Below, piece by piece: positions 1 to 8,511 of a stretch of 64,000 nucleotides of DNA (position 1 is its first letter; each line of letters starts with the position of its first letter). The stretch is from Nonomuraea jiangxiensis (GTDB lineage: Bacteria; Actinomycetota; Actinomycetes; Streptosporangiales; Streptosporangiaceae). The position numbers and the translations under genes were made by a program. The stretch spans positions 310,001 to 374,000 of the forward strand of contig NZ_FNDJ01000002.1 of NCBI RefSeq assembly GCF_900099965.1, in the 5' to 3' direction. Under the pieces are notes generated by a model that had not been told where the DNA came from, made no database searches, and was given only the letters and a program-made list of their open reading frames with translations.

Positions 1-1
1 G

Positions 2-1318
2 GAAGTTGTCCCGTTGCCGTCGTTCGGCGAAGTCTTCTTCGATGCGCGAGGTCAGGAGCGGTGTCTTCGTGTCACGTGGCACGAGGGCACGTTGGTGCTC
101 AGCCTGTGGCGGGGAGAGATGTGCACAGCGAGCTTCCGCATGCCGATGGATGACGTCGGCCGGTTGCTCGACACCCTCGACGAGGGCTATGCCGAGGCGA
201 CGGGCGAGCAGCCCGCCGTGCCCGCGCATGATCCGGGCACCGAGGTCATCCCCGGCACCGGCACCTATCACCGGCCCGCCCAGACGGCTCCGCAGCCGGT
301 GGCGCAGCCCGCCGAGGAACGGCCCGCGGTCGCCCTGTCGCCCAACGACGTGCTCGTGGCCAGAGGCACCCCGCCGGCGCGCCAGGACAAGCTGGTGGCC
401 TCGTACACCGACCCCCCGCCCACCGCCCCCAGGGATCCGGCGCCCTACGGCGACAGAACGGCCCCCAGGGAACCGGCCTACGGCGAGACGGTGGCCCACA
501 GGGAGACGCCGTACGGTGAGACGTACGGCGAAACAGCGCACCGGGACACCGTCTACGGCGAGACCACCGTGCCCAGGGACACCACCCCGGCCTACGGCGA
601 GCGGAGCCCCTTCACCGGCCCTCAGTACGTCGACACGACGGGCCCGCAGCAGCGCTACACCGGCGACCCGTACAGCGGCCCCCAGTACACGGGCGATCCC
701 TACAGCGGCCCCCAGTACTCCGGCGACCCTTACAGCGGTCCCCAGCAGACCGGCGGCGACCTCTTCACCGGCCCCCAGTACTCCGGTGATCCCTACAGCG
801 GCCCCCACGGCGTCCAGCAGCAGCCCGAGCCCTTCACCGGCCCTCAGTACGTCGACACCGACCTCTACCAGATGCCGGTCGCCGACCAGCGCCGCCCTTC
901 GCCGAACACCGACCCGCTCGGCTTCCCCTCACAGGCGGCCGAGCCGTACCAGCAGCAGTATCCTTCCGACCCCTACGGCGGCGGATACCAGCAGCCCCAG
1001 CCGCAGCAGCCCCAGAGCAGCGCGGGTCTCGGCACCCCCATGCACGGCATCCCGGGCGCGGGCAGGCCCCGCTCGATGCCCCAGCGGCGGCAACCAGCGT
1101 CGCCCGCGCACGACGACTACCCGAGCCACCAGGGCGTCCAGCCCAACCCGGTGGATCCCCTGCTGGCCATGGGCCGGCAGGAGCAGTATCAGCAGCCGGA
1201 CGACCCGTCCATGTCCCGCCCCTACGTCGGTGACCCGATGTTCTCCACGGGCGAGCGGCTGCGCCCCGAGCAGCAGCAGCCCGACTATCACGAGCGCAGC
1301 GACCGCAGGGAATGGTAG
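2..1318 (+). CDS. Repeat-rich hypothetical protein, Tyr/Pro/Gln-rich C-terminal region (5' end at window edge)
   Basis: Two parts are visible. The first ~70 residues are an ordinary folded sequence (GEVFFDARGQERCLRVTWHE, then LSLWRGEMCTASFRMP). The rest, to residue ~434, is low-complexity and dominated by Pro, Gln, Tyr and Gly with repeats of the type YTGDPYSGPQY and FTGPQYVDT, so it is probably disordered. The frame stays open to the left edge; the first base of the window could be the last base of an ATG or GTG codon, and an internal TTG at 14 is the only start inside. No signal peptide or membrane segment is seen. It lies 73 bp upstream of the antiporter gene on the same strand. I do not recognise a function; the N-terminal part resembles small conserved actinobacterial proteins of unknown role. 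Confidence 0.7.
   Translation, partial: EVVPLPSFGEVFFDARGQERCLRVTWHEGTLVLSLWRGEMCTASFRMPMDDVGRLLDTLDEGYAEATGEQPAVPAHDPGTEVIPGTGTYHRPAQTAPQPVAQPAEERPAVALSPNDVLVARGTPPARQDKLVASYTDPPPTAPRDPAPYGDRTAPREPAYGETVAHRETPYGETYGETAHRDTVYGETTVPRDTTPAYGERSPFTGPQYVDTTGPQQRYTGDPYSGPQYTGDPYSGPQYSGDPYSGPQQTGGDLFTGPQYSGDPYSGPHGVQQQPEPFTGPQYVDTDLYQMPVADQRRPSPNTDPLGFPSQAAEPYQQQYPSDPYGGGYQQPQPQQPQSSAGLGTPMHGIPGAGRPRSMPQRRQPASPAHDDYPSHQGVQPNPVDPLLAMGRQEQYQQPDDPSMSRPYVGDPMFSTGERLRPEQQQPDYHERSDRREW
600..865 (+). repeat. Intragenic tandem repeat coding for (Y/F)xGDPYSGPQY units
   Basis: Within the first gene, units close to TACACGGGCGATCCC + TACAGCGGCCCCCAG recur at least five times in a row, interrupted by FTGPQYVDT variants at both ends (near 610 and 835). 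The repeat keeps the reading frame, so copy-number change would lengthen or shorten the protein without breaking it. Confidence 0.75.
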
Positions 1319-1391
1319 GACCCGACCACGTCCGCGTGGCGGGTACTCTCTCGGCGAGGCTGACGGGTACGGGCTGAGCTAAGGAGCACCG

Positions 1392-2969
1392 GTGAATCCG
1401 ACCATGGGCCTGCAACTGCTGCTGGTGGCCGGAGGGTCGGTGGCTGTCGCGGCCATCGCGCGGCGCAAGGGCTGGCCGGCGCCGCTGCTGCTGGTGGCCG
1501 CGGGGCTGCTCGTCTCGCCCCTGGTGCCCGGGGTGCCGCTGCAGCCCGAGCTGGTGCTGTATGTGTTCCTGCCGCCGCTGCTCTACGCGGCCGCGTTCGA
1601 CAGCTCCTACCTGCGCCTGCGCGACGTCAAGCGGGCGGTGACGCTGCTGTCGGTGGGGCTGGTGCTGTTCAGCACGGTCGCGGTGGGGCTGCTCGTCCAC
1701 CTGATGCTGCCGGACCTGAACCTGGCGCTGGCGTTCGCGCTCGGCGCCATCATCGCGCCGCCCGACGCCGTGGCGGCCGTCGCGGTCGGCCGGCGGCTGG
1801 GCCTGCCGCGCCGGGCGCTGACGATCCTGATCGGCGAGAGCCTGTTCAACGACGCCACCGCGCTGACGCTCTACCGGGTGGCCATCGGGGCGGCCGTGGG
1901 CGGCGCGCTCGATCTGTGGCACGGGCTCGGGGAGTTCCTGTTCGCCGCGGGCGGCGGCGTGGTGATCGGGCTGGTGGTGGCGCTCGGGCTCGGCTGGCTC
2001 TTCAATCGCACGCGGGACTCCCTGGTGGAGAACACGCTGATGCTGCTCATCCCGTTCGCCGTCTATCTGGCGGCGGAGAGTGTGCACGCCTCGGGCGTGA
2101 TCGCGGTGGTGATCGTCGGCCTCTACCTGGGCAACCGCATGCATTTGAGCGGGTTCGGCACCCGGCTGGTGTCCGACTCGGTGTGGAAGGTCACCGCCTT
2201 CTTCCTGGAGGCGATCGTCTTCGCGCTCATCGGGCTGCAGCTCGTGACCGTGATTCAGGGCATCACCGGCTACGAGCCGTGGAAGGTCGCCGGATACGCG
2301 GCGGCGGTGCTCGCGGTGACGATCGTGTCCAGGTTCGTGTGGTTGTTCGCGCTCACGTCGCTGGCCCGGCTGCTGGGCAGGGGGGCCTCGCAGCCGACCC
2401 CGCAGCAGACGGCGATCCTCGGCTGGGCGGGCATGCGGGGCGTGGTGTCGCTGGCGGCGGCGTTCGCCATCCCGCCGACGGTCCCCGCGCGGGACCGGGC
2501 GCTGCTGCTGTTCCTGACGTTCACGACCGTGATCGGCACGCTGCTCATCCAGGGCACCACCTTCCCTGCGCTGATCAGGCGGCTGCACGTGTCGAGCGAG
2601 CAGGAGCAGTACGAGGACCGCCTGGCCGAGGCGGCGGCCCAGCAGGCGGCGCTGGAGGCGGGCCTGGCGGAGCTGGAGCGGCTGATCGGCGAGCACGGCG
2701 AGCTCGACGAGATCGAGAGTCAGGTCATCGACCAGCTCAGGGAGAAGTCGTGGCGGCGCTCGCTGAGCGCGTGGGAACGCCTGGGCGGCGGCACCGGCGC
2801 GGGCGGCGCGGAGACCCCGAGCGCCCTCTACCGCCGCCTGCGCCGCGACATGCTCCAGGCCGAGCGCCGGGTCTTCGTCCAGTTGCGCGACGAACGCCGC
2901 CTCGACGACGAGGTGCTCCGCGAGGTGATGGCCCAGCTCGACTTCGAAGAGGCGATCCTGGAACGCTAG
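1392..2969 (+). CDS. Na+/H+ antiporter, CPA1 family
   Basis: This is a 525-aa membrane protein that would exchange Na+ (or K+) for protons. The first ~400 residues form about 12 hydrophobic segments. Family motifs are visible: IIAPPDAVAAV (residues ~117-127) and GESLFNDATAL (~147-157), whose Asp is the predicted ion-binding residue. The last ~120 residues are hydrophilic, charged and helical (EQEQYEDRLAEAAAQQA...), as in CPA1 antiporters with a cytosolic regulatory tail. The GTG start follows AAGGAG by about 7 nt. The next gene is convergent, so it is probably transcribed alone or with the preceding gene. Confidence 0.9.
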   Translation: MNPTMGLQLLLVAGGSVAVAAIARRKGWPAPLLLVAAGLLVSPLVPGVPLQPELVLYVFLPPLLYAAAFDSSYLRLRDVKRAVTLLSVGLVLFSTVAVGLLVHLMLPDLNLALAFALGAIIAPPDAVAAVAVGRRLGLPRRALTILIGESLFNDATALTLYRVAIGAAVGGALDLWHGLGEFLFAAGGGVVIGLVVALGLGWLFNRTRDSLVENTLMLLIPFAVYLAAESVHASGVIAVVIVGLYLGNRMHLSGFGTRLVSDSVWKVTAFFLEAIVFALIGLQLVTVIQGITGYEPWKVAGYAAAVLAVTIVSRFVWLFALTSLARLLGRGASQPTPQQTAILGWAGMRGVVSLAAAFAIPPTVPARDRALLLFLTFTTVIGTLLIQGTTFPALIRRLHVSSEQEQYEDRLAEAAAQQAALEAGLAELERLIGEHGELDEIESQVIDQLREKSWRRSLSAWERLGGGTGAGGAETPSALYRRLRRDMLQAERRVFVQLRDERRLDDEVLREVMAQLDFEEAILER

Positions 2970-2978
2970 GCCGGACCG

Positions 2979-3236
2979 TCAGGCCATCTGGTTGTCCAGG
3001 AAGCACCAGCGCCAGCTCTCGCCGCGCTCGTAGGACTGGATCACCGGGTGGGCGGTGGCGTGGAAGTGCGCGGTGGCGTGTTTGCTCGGCGAGGAGTCGC
3101 AGCATCCGATGTGGCCGCACTCCAGGCAGCGCCGCAGGTGAACCCAGCGGCCACCGGAGGCCAGGCACTCCTCGCACCCCTCGGGAGTCGTCGCGGCCGG
3201 GTCGTCGGCCTGGGAAAGGTGATCGCACATTGCCAT
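2979..3236 (-). CDS. UBP-type zinc finger protein
   Basis: This 85-aa protein is almost entirely a UBP-type (ZnF-UBP) zinc finger: CEECLASGGRWVHLRRCLEC, GHIGCCDSS, then HATAHFHATAHPV and the closing WCF. Its Cys/His spacing suits two or three zinc sites. In eukaryotes this fold binds the C-terminus of ubiquitin; in actinobacteria single-domain versions are common and their partner is not known. The ATG start gives a product of normal size for these proteins. It ends 9 bp from the antiporter gene on the other strand. Confidence 0.9.
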   Translation of the reverse strand: MAMCDHLSQADDPAATTPEGCEECLASGGRWVHLRRCLECGHIGCCDSSPSKHATAHFHATAHPVIQSYERGESWRWCFLDNQMA

Positions 3237-3353
3237 GGCAGAAATCCTAGGCGCAGAGCGAGGCGCGAATTCAGCCGGGCCCCCTTGCCGGGTGCCGGGC
3301 GAGGGAGGACACCGGGCCCGGCGCAGGCACGTTCCGCGACGATAACCCGGGGC

Positions 3354-3359
3354 CTAGGC
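3354..3359 (+). promoter_or_regulatory. Leaderless -10 box of the phosphatase gene
   Basis: TAGGCT lies 8 nt before the GTG at 3368, with TTCCGC 17 bp upstream as a weak -35. The spacing puts the transcription start at the start codon, which supports that GTG even though no Shine-Dalgarno sequence is present. Confidence 0.45.
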
Positions 3360-3367
3360 TGATCTTC

Positions 3368-4096
3368 GTGAGAAGACATATCGCGTTCGATCGGCTGCAC
3401 AACTTCCGCGACCTCGGCGGCTACCGGGGCGCCGGTGGCCGGACGGTGCGGTGGGGGCGGCTGTATCGTTCGGGCTCGCTGGCGCGGCTCGCGGGGGAGG
3501 ACCGGGAGCGGTTCCTGGCGCTGGGGATCCGTACGGTGATCGACCTTCGCTATCCCTGGGAGATCGAGGCGCAGGGCCGGGTGCCGGAGCTGGCGGGCAC
3601 GGACTACCTCAACCTCAGCATCGAGCACCGGCCCTACGACCAGGCGGAGATCGATCCTGCCGTCGACCCGTGGCGCTACCTGGCCGACCGCTACGCCGAG
3701 GTCGCGGTGGACGGGGTGGCCGAGTTGCGCAGGACGATCGAGGTCATCGCCGGTGACAGCGGGCCGCTGGTGTTCCACTGCAAGTCGGGCAAGGACCGGA
3801 CCGGGCTGGTGGCCGCGCTGGTGCTGGTGCTGCTGGGGGTGGCGGAGGAGGACGTCGTGGCCGACTTCGCGCTCACCGAACTGGCCACCGACCGGCTGGT
3901 CGCCGAATGGCGGGCCGCCCATCCGGGCCGGGAACTGCGCTGGCCCGCTTACGGGCGGGCGCCGGCCGAGGTGATGCGGCTGGTGCTGGCCGACCTCGCG
4001 GCGACGTACGGCTCCGTCGAGGACTACGCCACCGACCGGCTCGGCCTCGACCGGGAGGTGATCGCGCGGCTCCGCGTCAACCTGCTGGAGCCGTGA
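3368..4096 (+). CDS. Tyrosine-protein phosphatase, dual-specificity-like
   Basis: This is a 242-aa cytosolic enzyme of the bacterial tyrosine phosphatase family (Y_phosphatase3 type). The active-site loop reads VFHCKSGKDRTG (residues ~136-147), with the nucleophilic Cys and the Arg of Cx5R, and the N-terminal signature NFRDLGGYRGAGGRTVRWGRLYRSG is typical of this family. It should remove phosphate from phosphotyrosine, or from a lipid or nucleotide, since members have varied substrates. It has its own leaderless promoter and no kinase gene lies nearby. Confidence 0.88.
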   Translation: MRRHIAFDRLHNFRDLGGYRGAGGRTVRWGRLYRSGSLARLAGEDRERFLALGIRTVIDLRYPWEIEAQGRVPELAGTDYLNLSIEHRPYDQAEIDPAVDPWRYLADRYAEVAVDGVAELRRTIEVIAGDSGPLVFHCKSGKDRTGLVAALVLVLLGVAEEDVVADFALTELATDRLVAEWRAAHPGRELRWPAYGRAPAEVMRLVLADLAATYGSVEDYATDRLGLDREVIARLRVNLLEP

Positions 4097-4282
4097 GCCC
4101 GGTGCCCTGACTCGCGACAAAACTTGCTAGATGGCGATCAAGCCTTCAGCACAGTTCTGACGATGACACGCGGCCGCCCCCGGTGGAGCATCCAGGGACG
4201 CCTCGCCGTGCGATCGGACCATCCCGTAGGGAGCCGCCGTGCCACCACCTCCGACCCCGTTCCGTCACGGCAGGTGCCCCGG

Positions 4283-4978
4283 GTGACGCGCGAAGCCGCG
4301 ATCGGCGTCCTCTGCCTCGAAACGACGCTGCCCACGATCCCCGGCCACATCCGCGACCCGGACACCTTCCCCTTCCCGGTGATGTACGGGACGGTGCCGG
4401 GCGCGACGCCCGATCGGCTGGTCACCGGGGCCGATCCCCGGCTGCTCGACCCGTTCGTGGCCGCAGCCCGCAAGCTGGAGGCCGACGGCGCCGCGGCGAT
4501 CACCGGCGCCTGCGGCTTCCTCGTGCTCTTCCAGGAACGGCTGACCGCCGCGGTCGGCGTCCCCCTCTACGCCTCCGGTCTGATCCAGCTCCCCATGATC
4601 CACCGCATGCTCCGCCCGGACCGCAAGGTCGGCCTGCTCGTCGCCGACCGGAAGGCCCTCACCCGCCGGCACCTGGCGGCGATCGACGGGGAGGGCGTCC
4701 CGGTGTGCGTGGCGGGGATGGCGGAGCAGCCCGAGTTCCGGGAGGTCCTGCTGGAGGGCCGGCGAGGCGAGCTCGACGTGGCGCGGCTGGAGGGGGAGGT
4801 GGTCGGGCAGGTCGAACGGCTGGCCCGGGACAATCCCGACCTGGGCGCGCTGCTCATCGAGTGCGCCGACCTGGCGCCGTTCGCGGCCGCCGTACAGGCC
4901 CGCGTCGGGCTGCCGGTCTTCGACGTCGTGACCCTGACCCGGATGGTGCACGCCACCCTCACCCGCCACCCCCGCTGA
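4283..4978 (+). CDS. Aspartate/glutamate racemase family protein
   Basis: The 231-aa product has the fold signature of the Asp/Glu/hydantoin racemase superfamily: IGVLCLETTLPTIPGHIRDP at the start, GACGFLVLFQ (first catalytic Cys, ~residue 76) and LLIECADLAPF (second Cys, ~194). These two cysteines would act as acid and base on a chiral amino acid or similar compound; the substrate is not clear. I chose the GTG at 4283 because homology starts there; the 159 upstream in-frame bases encode an unrelated Arg-rich stretch. It ends 1 bp before the convergent beta-lactamase gene. Confidence 0.8.
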   Translation: MTREAAIGVLCLETTLPTIPGHIRDPDTFPFPVMYGTVPGATPDRLVTGADPRLLDPFVAAARKLEADGAAAITGACGFLVLFQERLTAAVGVPLYASGLIQLPMIHRMLRPDRKVGLLVADRKALTRRHLAAIDGEGVPVCVAGMAEQPEFREVLLEGRRGELDVARLEGEVVGQVERLARDNPDLGALLIECADLAPFAAAVQARVGLPVFDVVTLTRMVHATLTRHPR

Positions 4979-4979
4979 G

Positions 4980-5918
4980 TCAGAGCCTGCCGAGGCCGCG
5001 GGCCAGGATGGTGGCGGTGCGCGCGACGGCGGAGTCGTCACCCGCGACGCCCTGGGCCCGGTTGGTGTAGACCGCCATGATGATGGGCGCCGAGGTCTTC
5101 TTGGGCCAGACGACGGCGATGTCGTTCGCGCCGCCGAACTCCGAGTTGCTGCCGGTCTTGTCGCCGATCGTCCAGGTCTTCGGCAGGCCCGCGCGGATGC
5201 GGGTGTCACCGGTCTCGGTCGCGCGCATCCAGGCGTTGAGCTGCCGCCGGTCGGCGGCGGTCAGCGCGTCGCCGGTCGCCACCGCGCGCAGGTCGCGGGC
5301 GATGGACGCGGGCGTGGTGGTGTCGCGCTTCTCCTTCGGCGTCCACACGTTCAGCTCGGTCTCCCAGCGGTCGAGGCGGGAGATCGGGTCCTTCAGCGTA
5401 CGGAAGTACCGGGTCAGCCCGGCCGGGCCGCCGATCTGCTTGAGGATCATGTTGCCCGCGGTGTTGTCGCTGAGTGTGATGGCCGCCTTGCAGAGCTGGG
5501 CCACCGTCAGCCCGTCCTTCACGTGCTTCTCGGTGACCGGCGAGTATTCCTGCACCTCGGCGGCCGTCCAGCGTACGACCTTCCGCATCAGGCCGGGCTC
5601 GGACGTACGGGCCTTGTGCAGGACGGCCGCGCACGCCATCGCCTTGAACGTCGACAGCAGCGGGAACCGCTCGCCCGACCGGTAGGCGATGGTCCTGCCG
5701 GTGCCCGTGTCGATCGCGTACGCCCCGATGCGGCCCTTGAAGGAGGCCTCCAGCGCGCGCAACTCCTTGCGGGCCCGCGCCTCACCCGTGGCCGCCCGTA
5801 CCGTGGAGGCCTGGACGCCGGCCACCGGCGCGGCCGAGGCCGGTCCCGGGATGAGCGCGGCGCCCGCCAGCAGGGAGGTCGTCAACGTGGTCGCTGCCGT
5901 GAAACGGCGGTGTCGCAT
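4980..5918 (-). CDS. Class A beta-lactamase, secreted
   Basis: This 312-aa serine beta-lactamase would hydrolyse penicillins outside the cell membrane. All class A motifs are present: S89-TF-K92 (the SxxK nucleophile motif), S150-D-N152, E186-TELN (ExxLN, general base) and K254-T-G256. The first ~29 residues form a signal peptide, with MRHRRF followed by a hydrophobic core ending in GPASAA; the RR pair could allow Tat export. The ATG at 5918 is the first start that gives a signal peptide; the open frame continues upstream but only as antisense to the MFS gene. No BlaI/BlaR regulator lies beside it. Confidence 0.93.
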   Translation of the reverse strand: MRHRRFTAATTLTTSLLAGAALIPGPASAAPVAGVQASTVRAATGEARARKELRALEASFKGRIGAYAIDTGTGRTIAYRSGERFPLLSTFKAMACAAVLHKARTSEPGLMRKVVRWTAAEVQEYSPVTEKHVKDGLTVAQLCKAAITLSDNTAGNMILKQIGGPAGLTRYFRTLKDPISRLDRWETELNVWTPKEKRDTTTPASIARDLRAVATGDALTAADRRQLNAWMRATETGDTRIRAGLPKTWTIGDKTGSNSEFGGANDIAVVWPKKTSAPIIMAVYTNRAQGVAGDDSAVARTATILARGLGRL

Positions 5919-6031
5919 GCCAAGTCCTTGAGCTCGTCCGTCTGAGGGCAAGGAGCCAAGCAGATCCGATCGGCCGATGTCTAATAGCGATACCGCGACC
6001 GCCTCGATATCCGTTCCGGCATGATCACAGC

Positions 6032-7324
6032 TCAACCCACGTCCGCCTCGCCGGAAACCGTGGGAAAGGTCCTGCTCCGGCTCCGCCCCAGCGCGAGCAC
6101 GAGCAGTCCCGCCACGACGAGGCCGCCGCCGTGCAGGCAGAGCATCGCCACGATGCCCACCGGCCCGCCGAGCACCCCGGCCAGCGCCATGCCACCCAGC
6201 GACGTGGCGGCCTGGGCGCTGCCCAGCAGGCCGATGACGCCGCCCCGGCGGTCGTCGGCGGTGACGGTCTGCGCCAGGGTGGCGAATCCCGCCGTGGCGG
6301 CCGCCGCCGGAACCCCCGCCAGCGCGATCAGCACCAGCGCCGGCCACAACGCGGGCGCGACCAGCGGGTAGGCGAACAACGCCAGATCGAGCACCCCGAA
6401 CACGACCGTTCCCCAGCCGAGTAACGCCCGCGGACCTGCGCGGCCCAAGGCCACCGCGACGACCAGGCCGCCCACCAGCCCGCCGACCGCCTGCGCCGAC
6501 ACGAACACCCCGTACGCGTCGGCTCCGCCGCCCAGGACGTCCGCCACGAAGGGCGCCGCGAGGGTGGCGAAGATCCCTTCTCCCAGCCCCGTGATCACCA
6601 TGTACACGACCAGCGACCGGACACCGGGGTCCGTCCCGGCCAGCCGCAACCCGGACACCCACTGGCCGCCGACGGACGTCACGGCAGCCGACCGGGCCGG
6701 GGCACGCAGGGTCGCCTGCAGGGCCGCGGAGATCAGGAAGCTTGTCACGTCCAGCAGCACGATGGCGGGCAGTCCGCCCGCGGTGACGGCGACCCCGCCC
6801 AGCGCCGCACCCAGCAGGCGCGCGACCTGGCCACTCTGGGCGTGCAGGGCATTGGCCGGGACCAGCCGGGACCCGGCCACGAGCCCCGGCAGGAGCGCCT
6901 TCTGCGCCGGGGCGAGCAGGGTGCCGAGCACGCCCGACCACAGCGCCACGGCATAGACGATCCACACCTGGTCCGGCCCCCGCACCACGAGCAGCGGCAG
7001 CAGCCCCGCCGCCAGCAGCAGGTCGGTGGCGACCAGCAGCCTGCGGCGGTCCCAGCGGTCGGCCAGCACCCCCGCCAGGGACCCGAACAGGACGTCGGGC
7101 AGCCGCGTGACCAGCAGCATGATCGCGCTGGAGAGCGTCGAGCCGGTCAGCTGGTAGACATGGAAGGCCAGGCCGGTGCTGACCACCCAGTCGCCTGTCT
7201 GGGAGACCAGGGAGGCCAGCAACAACCGGCGGAAGTCCCGGTTCCCGCGCAGCAGCGCCATGGGCCCGCCGACGGCGCGCTCCCCTGCCACCGAAGGCGT
7301 GCCGGCGGCGCGTTCCTCAGTCAC
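6032..7324 (-). CDS. MFS transporter
   Basis: This is a 430-aa major facilitator with about 12 hydrophobic segments. Near the first two helices it reads LLLASLVSQTGDWVVSTGLAF and then LFGSLAGVLADRWDRRRLLVATD, the MFS motif A loop (G-x3-D-R-x-R-R). It resembles the MFS subfamily related to macrolide-type drug exporters (MFS_3). The GTG start overlaps the end of the upstream regulator gene by 8 bp, so translation is coupled and the two form an operon. The ArsR-family partner suggests that it exports a compound sensed by that regulator. Confidence 0.88.
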   Translation of the reverse strand: MTEERAAGTPSVAGERAVGGPMALLRGNRDFRRLLLASLVSQTGDWVVSTGLAFHVYQLTGSTLSSAIMLLVTRLPDVLFGSLAGVLADRWDRRRLLVATDLLLAAGLLPLLVVRGPDQVWIVYAVALWSGVLGTLLAPAQKALLPGLVAGSRLVPANALHAQSGQVARLLGAALGGVAVTAGGLPAIVLLDVTSFLISAALQATLRAPARSAAVTSVGGQWVSGLRLAGTDPGVRSLVVYMVITGLGEGIFATLAAPFVADVLGGGADAYGVFVSAQAVGGLVGGLVVAVALGRAGPRALLGWGTVVFGVLDLALFAYPLVAPALWPALVLIALAGVPAAAATAGFATLAQTVTADDRRGGVIGLLGSAQAATSLGGMALAGVLGGPVGIVAMLCLHGGGLVVAGLLVLALGRSRSRTFPTVSGEADVG

Positions 7325-7907
7325 CTGAGGCGGTGGGTGGCAGCGGGACCACGAGCTGGGTCAGCAGCAGGGGGCGTGCCCCCGCGGGCCGGGTCGCGGG
7401 GTCCTGGGCGCGGGCCATCAGCGGCTCCAGCAGGCCCGCGATGGCGGTGCCGAGCGCCGTGGCCTCCTCCGGCGTGGCGTAGAGGTAGCTGTTGCCGACG
7501 CCGCCGATCGCCCGCCACGCGTCGGGCTCCTCGCGCCGCCGGTCCTGCCACTCGATCAGCCGGGACAGCGCCCGCTCGGCCATGACCTGCTCCAGCAGGC
7601 TCATGGCCGCCGACCGGTCGGGCCCCGTCGCGCTGTCGTCCCAGACCTGGACGCGCTGGGTGACCTGCCACGGCCGCTCCCGCTCGTCCCGCGCCGTGGC
7701 CTGCTCCACGAACCCGTATTTGGCCAGCTGACGCAGGTGGTAGGAGGCCAGCGCCTGGCTGATGCCGACCTCGCGGGCCGCGTCAGCCGCGGTCGTCGCC
7801 CCCGCCCGCAGCAGCAGCTCGTGCAGGGCCAGCCGCACCGGATGGGCGAAGGCCCGCATCGCCGCCGGGTTGTCGAGCACCCGCCGCCCGGAGGATTCCA
7901 AAGACAT
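7317..7907 (-). CDS. ArsR-type winged-helix transcriptional regulator
   Basis: The 196-aa product starts MSLESSGRRVLDNPAAMRAF and has an N-terminal winged helix-turn-helix of the ArsR/HTH_20 type (AFAHPVRLALHELLLRAGAT, then GISQALASYHLRQLAKYGFV, residues ~20-75). The C-terminal ~120 residues are a helical sensing or dimerisation region. No metal-binding Cys cluster is visible, so the effector is probably not a metal. I chose ATG 7907 because a -10 box sits 7 nt upstream; the longer frame starts would lie upstream of the predicted transcription start. The MFS gene overlaps its end, so it probably represses its own operon. Confidence 0.85.
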   Translation of the reverse strand: MSLESSGRRVLDNPAAMRAFAHPVRLALHELLLRAGATTAADAAREVGISQALASYHLRQLAKYGFVEQATARDERERPWQVTQRVQVWDDSATGPDRSAAMSLLEQVMAERALSRLIEWQDRRREEPDAWRAIGGVGNSYLYATPEEATALGTAIAGLLEPLMARAQDPATRPAGARPLLLTQLVVPLPPTASGD

Positions 7908-7916
7908 GCTTGGAAT
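7895..7916. promoter_or_regulatory. Inverted-repeat operator at the ArsR/MFS operon start
   Basis: ATTCCAA (7895-7901) and TTGGAAT (7910-7916) form a perfect 7-bp inverted repeat with an 8-bp spacer, covering the start codon and transcription start. A third TTGGAAT copy lies near 7953. Binding of the regulator here would block its own promoter. Confidence 0.6.
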
Positions 7917-7944
7917 CATCGGCGGCACGGCGCGTGGATGTCAA
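7915..7944 (-). promoter_or_regulatory. Promoter of the ArsR/MFS operon, leaderless
   Basis: On the minus strand TTGACA (7944-7939) and GATGAT (7920-7915) are separated by 18 bp, and the ATG follows the -10 box after 7 nt. The transcript should therefore begin at or next to the start codon. Confidence 0.65.
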
Positions 7945-8044
7945 GGATTTCTTTGGAATGTGGGCCATCAAGGTCAGTCAAGGGTCGACTAAGGGAATAT
8001 CGTTGGTCACGTCACGTGGCCGGGCGCTTGGGTAGGGTCGAACC

Positions 8045-8431
8045 ATGCCTCACCTCAAAAGCCGGTACGTGCCCCTCGCAGTCTTCGCCGTCTGCGTGTT
8101 CGCCGCCGGGTGCGGCGAAGTCAACAGCACCATCGACAAGGCCCAGGCATGCCTGGAGGCGCCCAAGATCATCGCCGAACTGGGCACCAAGCTCACCGAT
8201 TTCGCCAATGACCCCCAGGCCATGGAGAAGGCTCTGGACGAAACCGCGACCAAGCTCAACACCGTGGCCGACGATGCCGCCAACACCACCCTCAAGGAGG
8301 CCTCCGACAACCTGGCGGCCACGCTGAGCGGCATCAGCGTCGACAACGTCAACGACACCGTCGACGCGGCGCAGAAGGCCACCGCCGAAGGGGCCGCCTA
8401 CCTGGAGCAGGTGGCTCAGGCCTGTAGTTGA
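8045..8431 (+). CDS. Small lipoprotein of unknown function
   Basis: The 128-aa product has a lipoprotein signal peptide (MPHLKSRYVPLAVFAVCVFA) followed by the lipobox AAGC, so Cys 23 would be lipid-modified and the protein anchored outside the membrane. The mature part is rich in Ala, Thr, Asp and Asn and looks like a long helix or coiled coil (LTDFANDPQAMEKALDETA). TAGGGT lies just before the ATG, which suggests a leaderless transcript. Upstream is the divergent ArsR gene. I cannot name a family. Confidence 0.75.
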   Translation: MPHLKSRYVPLAVFAVCVFAAGCGEVNSTIDKAQACLEAPKIIAELGTKLTDFANDPQAMEKALDETATKLNTVADDAANTTLKEASDNLAATLSGISVDNVNDTVDAAQKATAEGAAYLEQVAQACS

Positions 8432-8452
8432 CCCTGGAGGGTCGAGGTCCCC

Positions 8453-8473
8453 GGCGGGGTCGGCAATCCCGCC
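8453..8473 (+). terminator. Hairpin after the lipoprotein gene
   Basis: GGCGGG (8453-8458) and CCCGCC (8468-8473) form a 6-bp GC stem with a 9-nt loop, followed by TTCTCT. It is a plausible weak intrinsic terminator between the lipoprotein and DUF202 genes. Confidence 0.45.
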
Positions 8474-8511
8474 TTCTCTAGGGGAAATGTGGACGAATTA
8501 TCGTAAATGCC

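Noticed and set aside
834..2696. Open frame of 620 codons on the minus strand
   Set aside because: Antisense to the antiporter gene; Arg/Gln/His-rich composition typical of GC-rich shadow frames and no family motifs.
4124..4282. N-terminal extension of the racemase-family gene
   Set aside because: The upstream in-frame residues are Arg-rich and unlike the family; homology begins at the GTG at 4283.
5919..6965. Upstream extension of the beta-lactamase frame to 661 codons
   Set aside because: The extra region is out of frame on the same strand as the MFS coding sequence and has no motifs; the signal peptide marks the true start at 5918.
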